Positions 18,817 through 27,985 of a stretch of 64,000 nucleotides of DNA are shown here, in pieces (the first letter of the stretch is position 1; every line of letters starts with the position of its first letter). The position numbers were made by a program, and so were the translations under genes. Source of the DNA: Bacteroidota bacterium. Its GTDB lineage: Bacteria; Bacteroidota; Bacteroidia; Bacteroidales; UBA4417. The DNA lies in contig JACAAZ010000001.1 in assembly GCA_013376995.1 (NCBI GenBank), positions 227,289 through 291,288 of the forward strand, written 5' to 3'. Below the pieces are notes generated by a model. That model had not been told where the DNA came from. It saw only the letters and a program-made list of their open reading frames with translations, and did no database searches.

Positions 18817-21543
18817 CTATTTCCGGTTTGCCTTGATAGCTGACTGAGCAGCTGCCAAACGAGCGATAGGAACGCGGAAAGGAGAACAACTTACATAGGT
18901 CAAACCTGCTTTAAAACAGAATTCAACAGAAGCTGGATCACCGCCTTGTTCACCGCAAATACCTACCTTGAGGTCCTTACGGGTTCCACGGCCTTTTACA
19001 ACTGCCATTTCAATAAGCTGGCCAACACCATCCTGGTCAATCGTCTGGAATGGATCAGCTGGAAGGATCTTGAGATCAAGATAATCATTCATGAATCCGC
19101 CAATATCATCGCGGCTGAAACCAAATGTCATCTGGGTAAGGTCGTTTGTTCCGAAGCTGAAGAATTCAGCAGTCTTAGCCATACGATCAGCCAGTAAGCA
19201 GGCACGTGGGATTTCAATCATGGTGCCATATTTGTAGTCAATGGCGCTAACGCCAAATTTCGCACAAACTTCAGCATAAACCTTATCTGCAACCTTCTTC
19301 GTGAAATCAAGTTCTCCAACTTCGCAAGTTACCGGAACCATGATCTCTGGCTTTGGTGTATGTCCTTCCTTGATCAGCTCAACGGTTGATTCAAAGATGG
19401 AACGAATCTGCATTTCAGAAACTTCCGGGTAAGTTACTCCAAGACGGACACCACGGTGACCCATCATTGGATTTGATTCATGAAGACCTTCTCCGCGTTT
19501 CGCAATGGCTTCAGCAGTAATTCCAAGGGCTTTGGCAAGTTCGGCCTGCTTTTCAGCACTCTGTGGAACGAATTCATGCAAAGGAGGATCAAGAAGACGG
19601 AAGGTGACAGGAAGGGTATCCATTGCAAGCAAGGTAGCCTTGATGTCTTTCTTAACATATTCAAACAGTTCATTAAGGGCAAGGCGACGTTCTTCCAGGC
19701 CATCGCTTAGAATCATCTTACGAAGGAGGAACAAGGGCTGTTCTGATCCTTTTCCATAAAACATATGCTCGGTGCGGAAGAGGCCAATTCCTTCAGCTCC
19801 AAAATCACGTGCGATCTTTGCATCAGCAGGTGTGTCGGCATTTGTGCGGACACCCATGGTACGGAATTTATCAACCATTTTCATGAAAGTCTGGAAACGT
19901 GGGTTTTCAGATGCATCCATGAGCGGGAGTGAACCCTGGTAAACATGTCCTTTGGTTCCGTTGAGAGTGATAACATCACCTTCCTTAAGAACGATGGAAG
20001 TACCTTCAACCTTAGCTGTTTTGCTGGCAGCATCAACGTGAAGTTTTCCGGCACCTACGATACAACATTTACCCCAGCCGCGTGCAACAAGAGCTGCATG
20101 AGATGTCATACCACCACGGGCAGTAAGGATACCTTCTGCAGCACGCATACCTTCTACGTCTTCCGGGTTGGTTTCTTCACGGACAAGGATAACTTTTTCA
20201 CCTTTACGTTGCCATGCAACTGCATCTTCAGCAGTAAAAACAATTTTACCAACTGAAGCACCAGGACCGGCGGGTAATCCTTTTACGATCGGGCTTACCT
20301 TACTTTCTTCTGCCGGGTTGCAAATCGGGTGAAGAAGTTCATCCAACTGAGCAGGTTCAACACGCATTACAGCGGTTTCTTCAGAAATGAGCCCTTCTGA
20401 AAGCATATCCATTGCCATGTTCAAAGCTGCAGTTCCGGTACGTTTGCCGGCGCGGCATTGCAACATATAGAGTTTGCCTTCCTGGATGGTGAACTCAATA
20501 TCCAGCATATCATGGAAACTCTTTTCAAGGGTTTCGCGGATCTGCCATAATTCAGAATAGGTTCCTGGCATGGCTTCCTGCATGCTATGCAGATGAGCAT
20601 TCTGTTCATTCTTTGTATCGTCATTCAATGGGCTAGGGGTACGAATACCGGCTACCACATCTTCACCCTGTGCATTCACAAGCCACTCACCATAAAAGAG
20701 GTTATCACCGGTTGCAGGGTTACGGGTAAAGGCAACACCGGTAGCTGAAGAGTCACCCATGTTTCCGAAAACCATCGCCTGGACATTCACCGCAGTTCCC
20801 CAAGTGTCAGGAATACCTTCGATCCTGCGATAAGAAACAGCCTTTTTACCGTTCCAGCTTTTGAAAACGGCCTTGATACCACCTTCAAGTTGTTCCCTTG
20901 CGTCATCTGGGAATTCACTTCCAAGTGATTCCTTAACTCTTTTCTTGAAGTTTTCAGCAAGCGTTTTGAGATCTTCAGCACTGAGATCAGTATCTGATTT
21001 CAGTCCACGGCTGTGTTTATATTCGTCAAGCATTTCATCCAGTTGCTTACGGATTCCTTTTCCATCAGAAGGTTCAATGCCTTCAGCCTTCTCCATAACA
21101 ACGTCAGCATACATCATGACCAAACGACGATAGGAGTCCCAGACAAAACGTGGATTATTGGTCTTTTTAATAAGGCCTGGAATGGTAGCTGAACAAAGGC
21201 CAACATTGAGCACGGTATCCATCATACCTGGCATTGAAGCACGGGCTCCTGAACGGCATGACATCAACAATGGATTTTCAGCATCGCCATATTTCATTCC
21301 CATTTCAGCTTCAACCCTCTTCATGGCTTCCCATACCTCTGGCATGAGTGAAGCAGGTAATTGGCAACCGTTATCGTAGTAATCCGTGCAACCTTCGGTA
21401 GTAACTGTCAAACCAGCAGGTACAGGGAGTCCAAGGTTAACCATCTCAGCAAGGTTAGCTCCTTTTCCACCCAGAAGATTCTTCATAGTGGCTTCTCCTT
21501 CAGCTTTCTTACCTCCGAAGAAATAAACATACTTTTTACTCAT
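18817..21543 (-). CDS. ppdK: pyruvate, phosphate dikinase
   Basis: A 908-residue cytosolic enzyme that interconverts pyruvate, ATP and phosphate with PEP, AMP and pyrophosphate. The N-terminal ATP-grasp domain starts with GGKGANLAEMVNLGLPVPAG. The swivelling phosphohistidine domain has GGMTSHAALVARGWGK (histidine near residue 455). The C-terminal PEP/pyruvate TIM barrel ends with GICGEQGGDP and the conserved cysteine. Length is normal for the bacterial enzyme. Being next to pckA, it links pyruvate, PEP and oxaloacetate. A candidate -7 box lies about 70 bp upstream. Confidence 0.98.
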   Translation of the reverse strand: MSKKYVYFFGGKKAEGEATMKNLLGGKGANLAEMVNLGLPVPAGLTVTTEGCTDYYDNGCQLPASLMPEVWEAMKRVEAEMGMKYGDAENPLLMSCRSGARASMPGMMDTVLNVGLCSATIPGLIKKTNNPRFVWDSYRRLVMMYADVVMEKAEGIEPSDGKGIRKQLDEMLDEYKHSRGLKSDTDLSAEDLKTLAENFKKRVKESLGSEFPDDAREQLEGGIKAVFKSWNGKKAVSYRRIEGIPDTWGTAVNVQAMVFGNMGDSSATGVAFTRNPATGDNLFYGEWLVNAQGEDVVAGIRTPSPLNDDTKNEQNAHLHSMQEAMPGTYSELWQIRETLEKSFHDMLDIEFTIQEGKLYMLQCRAGKRTGTAALNMAMDMLSEGLISEETAVMRVEPAQLDELLHPICNPAEESKVSPIVKGLPAGPGASVGKIVFTAEDAVAWQRKGEKVILVREETNPEDVEGMRAAEGILTARGGMTSHAALVARGWGKCCIVGAGKLHVDAASKTAKVEGTSIVLKEGDVITLNGTKGHVYQGSLPLMDASENPRFQTFMKMVDKFRTMGVRTNADTPADAKIARDFGAEGIGLFRTEHMFYGKGSEQPLFLLRKMILSDGLEERRLALNELFEYVKKDIKATLLAMDTLPVTFRLLDPPLHEFVPQSAEKQAELAKALGITAEAIAKRGEGLHESNPMMGHRGVRLGVTYPEVSEMQIRSIFESTVELIKEGHTPKPEIMVPVTCEVGELDFTKKVADKVYAEVCAKFGVSAIDYKYGTMIEIPRACLLADRMAKTAEFFSFGTNDLTQMTFGFSRDDIGGFMNDYLDLKILPADPFQTIDQDGVGQLIEMAVVKGRGTRKDLKVGICGEQGGDPASVEFCFKAGLTYVSCSPFRVPIARLAAAQSAIKANRK

Positions 21544-21612
21544 CTTGAAAGATATTAAATTTATATTAAGAGTTGATTATCAGTCAGTTAATTTACAATG
21601 CCAATTTTGGCG

Positions 21613-21620
21613 CAAAGTTA
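21613..21620 (-). promoter_or_regulatory. candidate -7 box of ppdK
   Basis: TAACTTTG on the minus strand fits TAnnTTTG and leaves a leader of about 65-70 nt before the ppdK ATG. The -33 element is not evident. Confidence 0.35.
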
Positions 21621-21699
21621 GCGAAAACTTAGGTAAATATTTAAAGAAGTTAGGGGAGGATTACTACCATTTTTCAACAATATTTTCGCATTTACTTCC

Positions 21700-22392
21700 T
21701 TAGACCATGGCTATTTCATCCAGTACCTTGTCAAAAATTTGATTGTTGGATAGGCAGGAAGAGGCTTGATTCAAGATGGTTGCGGGATCTTGTATCCATG
21801 TTCCTTGAGTAGGCCGTTGCTCCTTTGAATTGAAAAAGCAAGAAATGTTATCTGTAGTCACCTCGAAATGAAACTGAAATGCGAAAACGTTCCTGCCTAA
21901 GCGGAATGCCTGGCAAAGAGTTGCTGCAGAAGAGGCCATCCTGATCGCACCTTCAGGCAAAATAAAAGTATCATTATGGATATGAAGTACATTCAATTCA
22001 CCGGGAAAATGCCTGAAAACAGGATCCGTTTGTGCTGAATCTGTGAAGGTCACAGGGAAAAATCCTATTTCCGGATCTTTATTCACGAAGACTTCAGCAC
22101 CTAATGCCGCAGCTATCAATTGTGACCCAAGGCAAATTCCAATCACAATTTTTCCAGCCTCAATGGCATTCTTAATAAATTCCTTTTCTTTTCGAAGAAA
22201 GGGTACGAGATCATCCTCATAAGCACCCATTTTCCCACCCATTATGACAAGCCAGTCTATATCCTCTAGATCTGGTAGCGAATCATGAAGATCAAACCGG
22301 GTGGCAGACATGGTATGTCCATTTCTTGAAGCCCAGGTTCCAATGTACCCAAGATCTTCATAATCATCATGTTGAAACCAGTGGATATGCAT
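21700..22392 (-). CDS. class I glutamine amidotransferase-like protein
   Basis: A stand-alone class I GATase domain of about 230 residues, related to the glutaminase part of GMP synthase. The nucleophile elbow GICLGSQLIAAALGAE carries the catalytic cysteine, and the HFEVTTDN segment carries the catalytic histidine near the C-terminus. No synthetase domain follows, so the partner or substrate is unknown; such proteins may hydrolyse gamma-glutamyl compounds. I choose the ATG giving MHIHWFQHDDYEDLG because homologues start there; an in-frame GTG at 22422 would add ten residues. It lies 50-100 bp downstream of uvrA and may be transcribed with it. Confidence 0.8.
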   Translation of the reverse strand: MHIHWFQHDDYEDLGYIGTWASRNGHTMSATRFDLHDSLPDLEDIDWLVIMGGKMGAYEDDLVPFLRKEKEFIKNAIEAGKIVIGICLGSQLIAAALGAEVFVNKDPEIGFFPVTFTDSAQTDPVFRHFPGELNVLHIHNDTFILPEGAIRMASSAATLCQAFRLGRNVFAFQFHFEVTTDNISCFFNSKEQRPTQGTWIQDPATILNQASSCLSNNQIFDKVLDEIAMV

Positions 22393-22446
22393 GTTGCGTG
22401 CTATTGGATCCAGGATCGGCACTGCATTTACCGAGGTAAATGCGAA

Positions 22447-25278
22447 TCAGATTTTTCCGAGTTTGTCTTTAACATATTTGCCGGTGTAGGATTTTTCACA
22501 CTCAGCAAGCTTTTCAGGAGTTCCTTCAAAAACTACAAAACCACCCTGATCACCTCCTTCAGGCCCCAAATCAATGACCCAGTCGGCTGTTTTTATTACA
22601 TCCGGGTTATGCTCAATAACAATCACCGAATGGCCTTTTACAATCAGTTCATTCAGGGCTATCAGTAATTTGCTGATATCATGAAAATGCAGGCCTGTAG
22701 TAGGTTCATCAAAAATAAAGAGGGTAGGGGTTTCACTGGCTCCCTTGCTTAAGAAGGATGCCAATTTTATCCTTTGGGCTTCACCTCCAGAAAAGGTATC
22801 TGAGGATTGGCCTAGTTTTAAGTATCCAAGGCCTACATCAGACAAAGGCTTTAATTTAGCAACGATCTTGCTGCAGCTGTTATGTTTTGAGTCATGTTTT
22901 GAAAAGAATTCAATGGATTGCTCAATAGTGAGGTCGAGGATATCAGCAATGCTGTGATCCTGGAATTTAACATCCAAAACCTCATCTTTGAAACGTTTCC
23001 CCTTGCAGGAATCGCAGGTTAGCTGGATATCAGCCATAAACTGCATTTCCACTTTTACAATGCCATCACCTTCACATTCCTCGCATCTTCCACCTTCGAT
23101 ATTGAAAGAGAAAAAGCCTGGTTTGTATCCGCGCAACCTTGCAAGCGACTGATCTGAGAATAGATTCCTGATTTCATCATAGGCTTTTACATAGGTTGCA
23201 GGATTCGACCTTGAGGATCGACCTATTGGGTTCTGGTCGATCATTTCAACACTGAACACCCTGTTGAAGTCACCATCAAGTTTGTCAAATTTTCCGGTTC
23301 GTTCACCATAGCCGCCATGCATTTTCTTCAGGGCAGGATAAAGGATTTGTTTAACCAGGGATGTTTTTCCTGAACCACTAACTCCAGTTACAACAGTTAA
23401 GGCCTTAAGAGGGAATTTAACACTGATATTCTTAAGGTTGTTTTCCCTGGCACCTTTAACTTCAATGAAATCATGCCAGCGACGCCTTGAAATCGGAACA
23501 TCTATCTTTAACTGCCCCCGAAGGTACTTTCCTGTCAGACTTACATTATCCTCCATCAATTCCCGGAAACTTCCCTGGAAAACCAGTTCACCGCCATGAC
23601 TCCCTGCGAGGGGGCCTATATCAATCACCTGGTCTGCGGCTTTAATCACTTCTTCTTCATGTTCTACAACAATAACAGTATTTCCGATATTTCTCAACCC
23701 TTTCAGCACTTCCACCAGCAGGTGGGTATCACGCGGGTGCAGTCCGATACTGGGCTCATCAAGTATATACATTGATCCCACCAGGCTGCTGCCTAATGAA
23801 GTAGCCAGGTTTATCCTCTGGGATTCTCCACCGGAAAGGCTGTTAGATAGCCGGTTAAGTGTTAGGTATGGTAAACCAACATTGCATAGGTAATGCAGGC
23901 GATTCCTGATTTCAACCAATAATCTTCCAGCTACCTTGGCTTCGAACTCAGTCAACTGAATAGTATCAATAAAACTGAGTGCTTGTACGACAGGCATTAA
24001 AACCAGGTCAGTAACAGATTTGCCATGTATCCTCACAAAATTTGCGTCTTTTCGCAACCTTGTACCTTTGCAATCAGGACATACCGTTTTTCCCCGGTAC
24101 CTTGAAAGCATAACCCTGTATTGTATCTTAAAAGTCTGGCTCTCAACCATCCTGAAGAAATCATTTATTCCCTCAAAGTGGCTGTTGCCTTCCCAAAGCA
24201 ATCTTTTTTGATCTGCAGACAGATCGAAATAAGGTTTATGGATAGGAAAGTCAAATTTGTGGGCATTGCGAACCAGTTCTGTTTTGTATTCGCTCATCTT
24301 CTCACCTTTCCAGCAAGCCACAGCATCATCGTACACTGAAAGGCTTTTGTCAGGTATAACCAGGTCTTCATCAATACCTATAACAGATCCAAATCCTTCG
24401 CAGGTCTTGCACGCGCCATATGGGTTATTGAAACTGAAAAGATGGACAGAGGGTTCTTCAAATGTAATTCCGTCAAGTTCAAACCTGTTGGAAAACTCTT
24501 CTTCTGATTCTTTATCTTCAAAGCTATAACTTACATAGCAGGTTCCATCTCCCTCAAAAAATGCAGTCTGGGCAGAATCAGCAATTCGCGATGCAAATTC
24601 TTCATCCATTGAATCAACGGTAAACCTGTCAATCAGGATGAATAATCTACCTGGTGTAAACTCGGTATGATGAGAAATAACTTCTTCAATCTTAAATATT
24701 TCTCCCAGGTATAAAACCCTAGTAAAACCCTGTTGAAGAATCACTGTCAGATGCTCTTTCAAGCTCCTGTCTTCTTTTAGTAATAGCTTGCAATAAATAA
24801 GGATTTTACTCTGATCCGGAAAAGATTTTATGAAATCTACTACATCTGTAACAGAATGTCGCTTGACAACATTGCCTGAAACTGGTGAATAAGTTACTCC
24901 AATTCTTGCAAAAAGTAGTTTGATATATTCATAGATCTCAGTTGAAGTACCAACGGTGGATCTGGGATTCCTGGTATTTACTTTCTGTTCAATAGCTATG
25001 GCTGGAGCAATCCCTTTGATATAATCGACTTCAGGTTTGCTCATGCGTCCCAGAAATTGCCTGGCATAAGCACTAAGGCTTTCAACATACCTGCGCTGAC
25101 CATCAGCATATAGGGTGTCAAATGCAAGTGAAGATTTTCCCGATCCTGACAAGCCTGTTATAACCGAGAGTTGATTCCTTGGAATCGCAACTGATAGATT
25201 TTTAAGGTTATTAACCCTGGCGCCTTTGATCAGGATAAAATTCCGCGGATCAAGCTTGTCAATATCGTATTGGCGCAT
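22447..25278 (-). CDS. uvrA: excinuclease ABC subunit A
   Basis: A 943-residue DNA-damage recognition ATPase of nucleotide excision repair. It has two ABC ATPase modules: the first Walker A is GLSGSGKSSLAFDTLYADGQ, the second GVSGSGKTSLVKQ. Zinc-binding cysteine pairs are visible in CKTCEGFG, CPDCKGTR, CEECEGDG and CDSCKGKR. Signature motifs LSGGESQRI and FSGGEAQRI are intact. It loads UvrB, which is encoded about 20 kb away in this window. Length matches the family. Confidence 0.98.
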   Translation of the reverse strand: MRQYDIDKLDPRNFILIKGARVNNLKNLSVAIPRNQLSVITGLSGSGKSSLAFDTLYADGQRRYVESLSAYARQFLGRMSKPEVDYIKGIAPAIAIEQKVNTRNPRSTVGTSTEIYEYIKLLFARIGVTYSPVSGNVVKRHSVTDVVDFIKSFPDQSKILIYCKLLLKEDRSLKEHLTVILQQGFTRVLYLGEIFKIEEVISHHTEFTPGRLFILIDRFTVDSMDEEFASRIADSAQTAFFEGDGTCYVSYSFEDKESEEEFSNRFELDGITFEEPSVHLFSFNNPYGACKTCEGFGSVIGIDEDLVIPDKSLSVYDDAVACWKGEKMSEYKTELVRNAHKFDFPIHKPYFDLSADQKRLLWEGNSHFEGINDFFRMVESQTFKIQYRVMLSRYRGKTVCPDCKGTRLRKDANFVRIHGKSVTDLVLMPVVQALSFIDTIQLTEFEAKVAGRLLVEIRNRLHYLCNVGLPYLTLNRLSNSLSGGESQRINLATSLGSSLVGSMYILDEPSIGLHPRDTHLLVEVLKGLRNIGNTVIVVEHEEEVIKAADQVIDIGPLAGSHGGELVFQGSFRELMEDNVSLTGKYLRGQLKIDVPISRRRWHDFIEVKGARENNLKNISVKFPLKALTVVTGVSGSGKTSLVKQILYPALKKMHGGYGERTGKFDKLDGDFNRVFSVEMIDQNPIGRSSRSNPATYVKAYDEIRNLFSDQSLARLRGYKPGFFSFNIEGGRCEECEGDGIVKVEMQFMADIQLTCDSCKGKRFKDEVLDVKFQDHSIADILDLTIEQSIEFFSKHDSKHNSCSKIVAKLKPLSDVGLGYLKLGQSSDTFSGGEAQRIKLASFLSKGASETPTLFIFDEPTTGLHFHDISKLLIALNELIVKGHSVIVIEHNPDVIKTADWVIDLGPEGGDQGGFVVFEGTPEKLAECEKSYTGKYVKDKLGKI

Positions 25279-25552
25279 AGTAGTTTCTGGAATTCATTCT
25301 CCAGCCTGAAACGTAGGAATCACTTGCAGTACTGGCTCGAATTTGGCGATGCAAAATTACTCAATCCTTTTGAGTTATTCTAAATTCCTTGAAATATGTA
25401 TAATTAGTGATCGTTGAAAAAGAATAGTTAAAAATTCTTAAATGCCTGTTCTTCCTAAAATTACATCAAATTAGGGTATTACTTTTCAAATTGAGGGCTA
25501 TTAAAAGATGAACAAATTTCATTGGGAGGAACTGATTTTTCGAAAATTGCTT

Positions 25553-25560
25553 TATATTTG
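25553..25560 (+). promoter_or_regulatory. candidate -7 box and leader of the ECF sigma gene
   Basis: TATATTTG matches TAnnTTTG in the 420-bp divergent gap between uvrA and the sigma factor. It would give a leader of about 130 nt, which contains a small hairpin (TTCCAGCA pairing with TGTTGGAA, 25601-25619). The remaining part of the gap is AT-rich with no gene that I can see. Confidence 0.4.
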
Positions 25561-25696
25561 CACAACCAACGAAATAAATGCAAGAATTTTAATCATCATT
25601 TTCCAGCATCGTGTTGGAATATTAATCAATAGGAGGGCCCTTATCGACAGATTTCTACGCTTTTAGACACACTCATTACTAACTAATCCAGGAGCG

Positions 25697-26284
25697 ATGG
25701 AAGCCCCCTATGTTAGCGATCAGGAGCTAATAAGCGATTATCTGTCCGGTAATCACAACAGCCTCGAGGTCCTTATCAACCGTCACAAGCAAAAGGTTCA
25801 ATCTTACATTCTTCTCGTTGTCCGGGATAGACACCTGGCCGATGATATTTTCCAGGATACCTTTATCAAGGTTATCAATACCTTGCGTTCCGGTACCTAT
25901 AAAGAAGAGGGTAAGTTCATCCAATGGGTAATGCGTATTGCCCACAACCTTATCATTGATTTTTACAGGAAATCAAAGAGAATCCCGGTATTGGATAACA
26001 ATAGCGAAGACGGAGATATCTTTGATAACCTTAGGATTATTGATGATTCAATTGAAGAACGGATCATTGTTGACCAGATTCATGAGGATGTTCGCCGTTT
26101 GATCAATTACCTTCCGGATGAACAACGCGAAGTATTGATGATGCGGCATTATGCTGATATGAGTTTCAAGGACATTGCCGAACAAACGGATGTCAGCATT
26201 AATACTGCTTTGGGCAGGATGCGTTATGCACTGATCAATCTTCGGAAAATGATTGAACGTAAGGAAATTACACTGACCGTTTAA
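25697..26284 (+). CDS. RNA polymerase sigma factor, sigma-70/ECF family
   Basis: A 195-residue ECF-type sigma factor with region 2 (about residues 20-90, including DIFQDTFIKVIN and the WVMRIAHNLIIDFYRK promoter-melting segment) and region 4 (about 130-185, with the helix-turn-helix MSFKDIAEQTDVSINTALGRMRYAL). It has neither region 1.1 nor region 3. No anti-sigma factor or FecR-like gene follows; instead a 58-residue protein is encoded about 80 bp downstream and shares its terminator. This sigma factor type is conserved in Bacteroidota, but I cannot name its regulon. Confidence 0.9.
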   Translation: MEAPYVSDQELISDYLSGNHNSLEVLINRHKQKVQSYILLVVRDRHLADDIFQDTFIKVINTLRSGTYKEEGKFIQWVMRIAHNLIIDFYRKSKRIPVLDNNSEDGDIFDNLRIIDDSIEERIIVDQIHEDVRRLINYLPDEQREVLMMRHYADMSFKDIAEQTDVSINTALGRMRYALINLRKMIERKEITLTV

Positions 26285-26365
26285 AAAGAAAAATAATTTC
26301 TGCCTGTTAACAATATTGTGAAGTAAACTGTCGTTTATCTGGTATTACAAACCAATACCAGTTTC

Positions 26366-26542
26366 ATGACAAAAAGCTTTACCCTTGAAAATGTTCTTAC
26401 CCAGCAGTCAAGCCAGAATAAGTCAGGAAAATCAATAAGAATTCCTTCGAATGAATCAGTAAATATGATCGTTCGCTATTCCATGGCACTGGAGGTGATC
26501 AGAACTCAACATTCGGGAAACTGTTTCCTGATTAAAAATTAG
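26366..26542 (+). CDS. small conserved-looking protein downstream of sigma factor (58 aa)
   Basis: A short reading frame of 58 codons starting MTKSFTLENVLTQQSS and ending NCFLIKN. It is placed between the sigma factor stop and a strong terminator and is followed by no other gene before that terminator, which supports co-transcription. The sequence is polar at the N-terminus with a hydrophobic, helix-like stretch (VNMIVRYSMALEVI) in the second half. I recall similar short proteins next to sigma factors in Bacteroidota but know of no function. A role as a partner or regulator of the sigma factor is possible but only inferred from position. Confidence 0.55.
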   Translation: MTKSFTLENVLTQQSSQNKSGKSIRIPSNESVNMIVRYSMALEVIRTQHSGNCFLIKN

Positions 26543-26560
26543 GTTTTTGAAACCGCATAC

Positions 26561-26588
26561 AAACCCGCCATTGAGCGGGTTTTTTTAT
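26561..26588 (+). terminator. intrinsic terminator of the sigma factor unit
   Basis: The stem AACCCGC/GCGGGTT with loop CATTGA is followed by seven T residues. It ends just before nth, so nth needs its own promoter or read-through. Confidence 0.9.
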
Positions 26589-26626
26589 TGTTTGGAATGA
26601 GTAATTTTGATGAAAAAAGAAACGGT

Positions 26627-27307
26627 ATGCGAATAACTATAAAGAGGCGATTCCAGATGTTTATCGACTATTTTTCGGAACATATGCCTTTAGCTGAAAC
26701 GGAACTTGTATACAAATCTCCTTATGAGTTACTGGTAGCTGTCATTTTATCAGCTCAGTGTACCGATAAGCGTGTTAATATGCTAACTCCAGCCTTTTAT
26801 TCAAGGTTTCCGGATGCAGAATCCCTTGCAGTAGCTGAATATGATGAGGTTTTTGAATTGATAAAGAGTTGTTCCTATCCAAATAATAAATCCAGGAACC
26901 TGCTTGGAATGGCTAAAACATTGCTGGAACTTTTCGATGGGGTTGTGCCTTCCGATATTGATGAGCTTCAGAAATTGCCTGGGGTTGGAAGGAAGACAGC
27001 AAACGTGATTGCTTCGGTGGTCTTCAATAAGCCGGCCATGGCAGTCGATACGCATGTATTCAGAGTAGCTGCAAGGATTGGATTGACGGTCAATGCAAAA
27101 AAACCATATCAAACCGAAATGCAGCTGATCAGGTATATTCCAGAAGAACTGATTCCCAATGCCCATCATTGGCTAATTCTGCATGGCAGATACGTTTGCA
27201 AGGCCCGGAAACCGGATTGCCCTTCATGTGGTTTAAAGGATTTCTGCCAATATTATGTTGATTCAATTTCCGCTTCCTCAGTGGACCACAGATCTTCATC
27301 AAAATAA
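26627..27307 (+). CDS. nth: endonuclease III (DNA glycosylase/AP lyase)
   Basis: A base-excision-repair enzyme of about 226 residues that removes oxidised pyrimidines and cleaves the abasic site. The helix-hairpin-helix LPGVGRKTANVIA carries the catalytic lysine, and VDTHVFRV carries the catalytic aspartate. The C-terminal iron-sulfur cluster loop CKARKPDCPSCGLKDFC has the exact C-x6-C-x2-C-x5-C spacing. I place the start at the ATG giving MRITIKRRF because it fits the family length; in-frame starts at 26588 (TTG) and 26597 (ATG) lie against the upstream terminator. Confidence 0.95.
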   Translation: MRITIKRRFQMFIDYFSEHMPLAETELVYKSPYELLVAVILSAQCTDKRVNMLTPAFYSRFPDAESLAVAEYDEVFELIKSCSYPNNKSRNLLGMAKTLLELFDGVVPSDIDELQKLPGVGRKTANVIASVVFNKPAMAVDTHVFRVAARIGLTVNAKKPYQTEMQLIRYIPEELIPNAHHWLILHGRYVCKARKPDCPSCGLKDFCQYYVDSISASSVDHRSSSK

Positions 27308-27392
27308 TTATGAACCGTAATAAACCAATAGTCTTTATTATTGTTTATAAATCATCATAGTATCGTTAAACAAAATCTAATATTTGAACATT

Positions 27393-27845
27393 ATGTCAAT
27401 AATAAATGCAGGAGTTGAAGCTCCACACTTTGAGGGCATTGATCAGAACGGTCAGCATGTTGACCTGAAATCCCTGAAGGGTAGCAAGGTAGTGCTCTAT
27501 TTTTATCCGAAGGATTCTACCCCGGGCTGCACTGCCGAAGCATGCGACCTTCGAGATAATTATCAGCTTTTGATTTCTAAGGGTTATAAGGTGGTGGGAG
27601 TTAGCCCTGATAATGAAAGTTCACACAAGAAATTCGCTGATAAGTATGAACTTCCATTCCCCTTATTGCCTGATCCCGATAAGAAAATTATAGAGGCATA
27701 CGGAGTATGGGGACCCAAGAAATTTCTGGGTAAAAGTTATGAAGGTGTTCTTAGAACAACCTTTATTATTTCCGAAGATGGAATCATTGAGGAAGTAATT
27801 GGAAAAGTAGATACAAAAAATCATACTCAACAAATTATCAAATAG
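27393..27845 (+). CDS. bcp: thioredoxin-dependent thiol peroxidase (BCP/PrxQ)
   Basis: A 150-residue peroxiredoxin of the BCP/PrxQ type that reduces hydroperoxides using thioredoxin. The active site DSTPGCTAEACDLRD has the peroxidatic cysteine and a resolving cysteine five residues later, the atypical 2-Cys pattern. The start is the ATG giving MSIINAGVEAP; an upstream TTG at 27384 is less likely. It is followed by a terminator and then recA; bcp-recA proximity is frequent in Bacteroidota. Confidence 0.95.
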   Translation: MSIINAGVEAPHFEGIDQNGQHVDLKSLKGSKVVLYFYPKDSTPGCTAEACDLRDNYQLLISKGYKVVGVSPDNESSHKKFADKYELPFPLLPDPDKKIIEAYGVWGPKKFLGKSYEGVLRTTFIISEDGIIEEVIGKVDTKNHTQQIIK

Positions 27846-27904
27846 TTAACTGGTTAATTCAAAAGTTATCCAGAGCATAGATATTGTTGATAAATTCTTC
27901 CAAG

Positions 27905-27930
27905 AATCCGGTTTTTGACCGGATTTTTTC
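27905..27930 (+). terminator. intrinsic terminator after bcp
   Basis: The stem AATCCGGT/ACCGGATT with a 5-nt loop is followed by TTTTTTC, 60 bp after the bcp stop. Confidence 0.85.
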
Positions 27931-27942
27931 ATTTCTATCTGC

Positions 27943-27950
27943 TATATTTG
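27943..27950 (+). promoter_or_regulatory. candidate -7 box of recA
   Basis: TATATTTG is an exact TAnnTTTG match 36 bp upstream of the recA ATG and just after the bcp terminator. No LexA-type palindrome was recognised. Confidence 0.45.
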
Positions 27951-27985
27951 TCAGTGTTACGTAAGGATTAAAAACATTTTGAAAC

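Noticed and set aside
18946-21558. Several plus-strand open frames of 60-103 codons across ppdK and pckA
   Set aside because: They lie antisense to clearly functional enzymes and have no homology that I recognise.
25601-25619. A terminator in the sigma factor leader
   Set aside because: The hairpin has no T run after it; it may instead be a leader structure.
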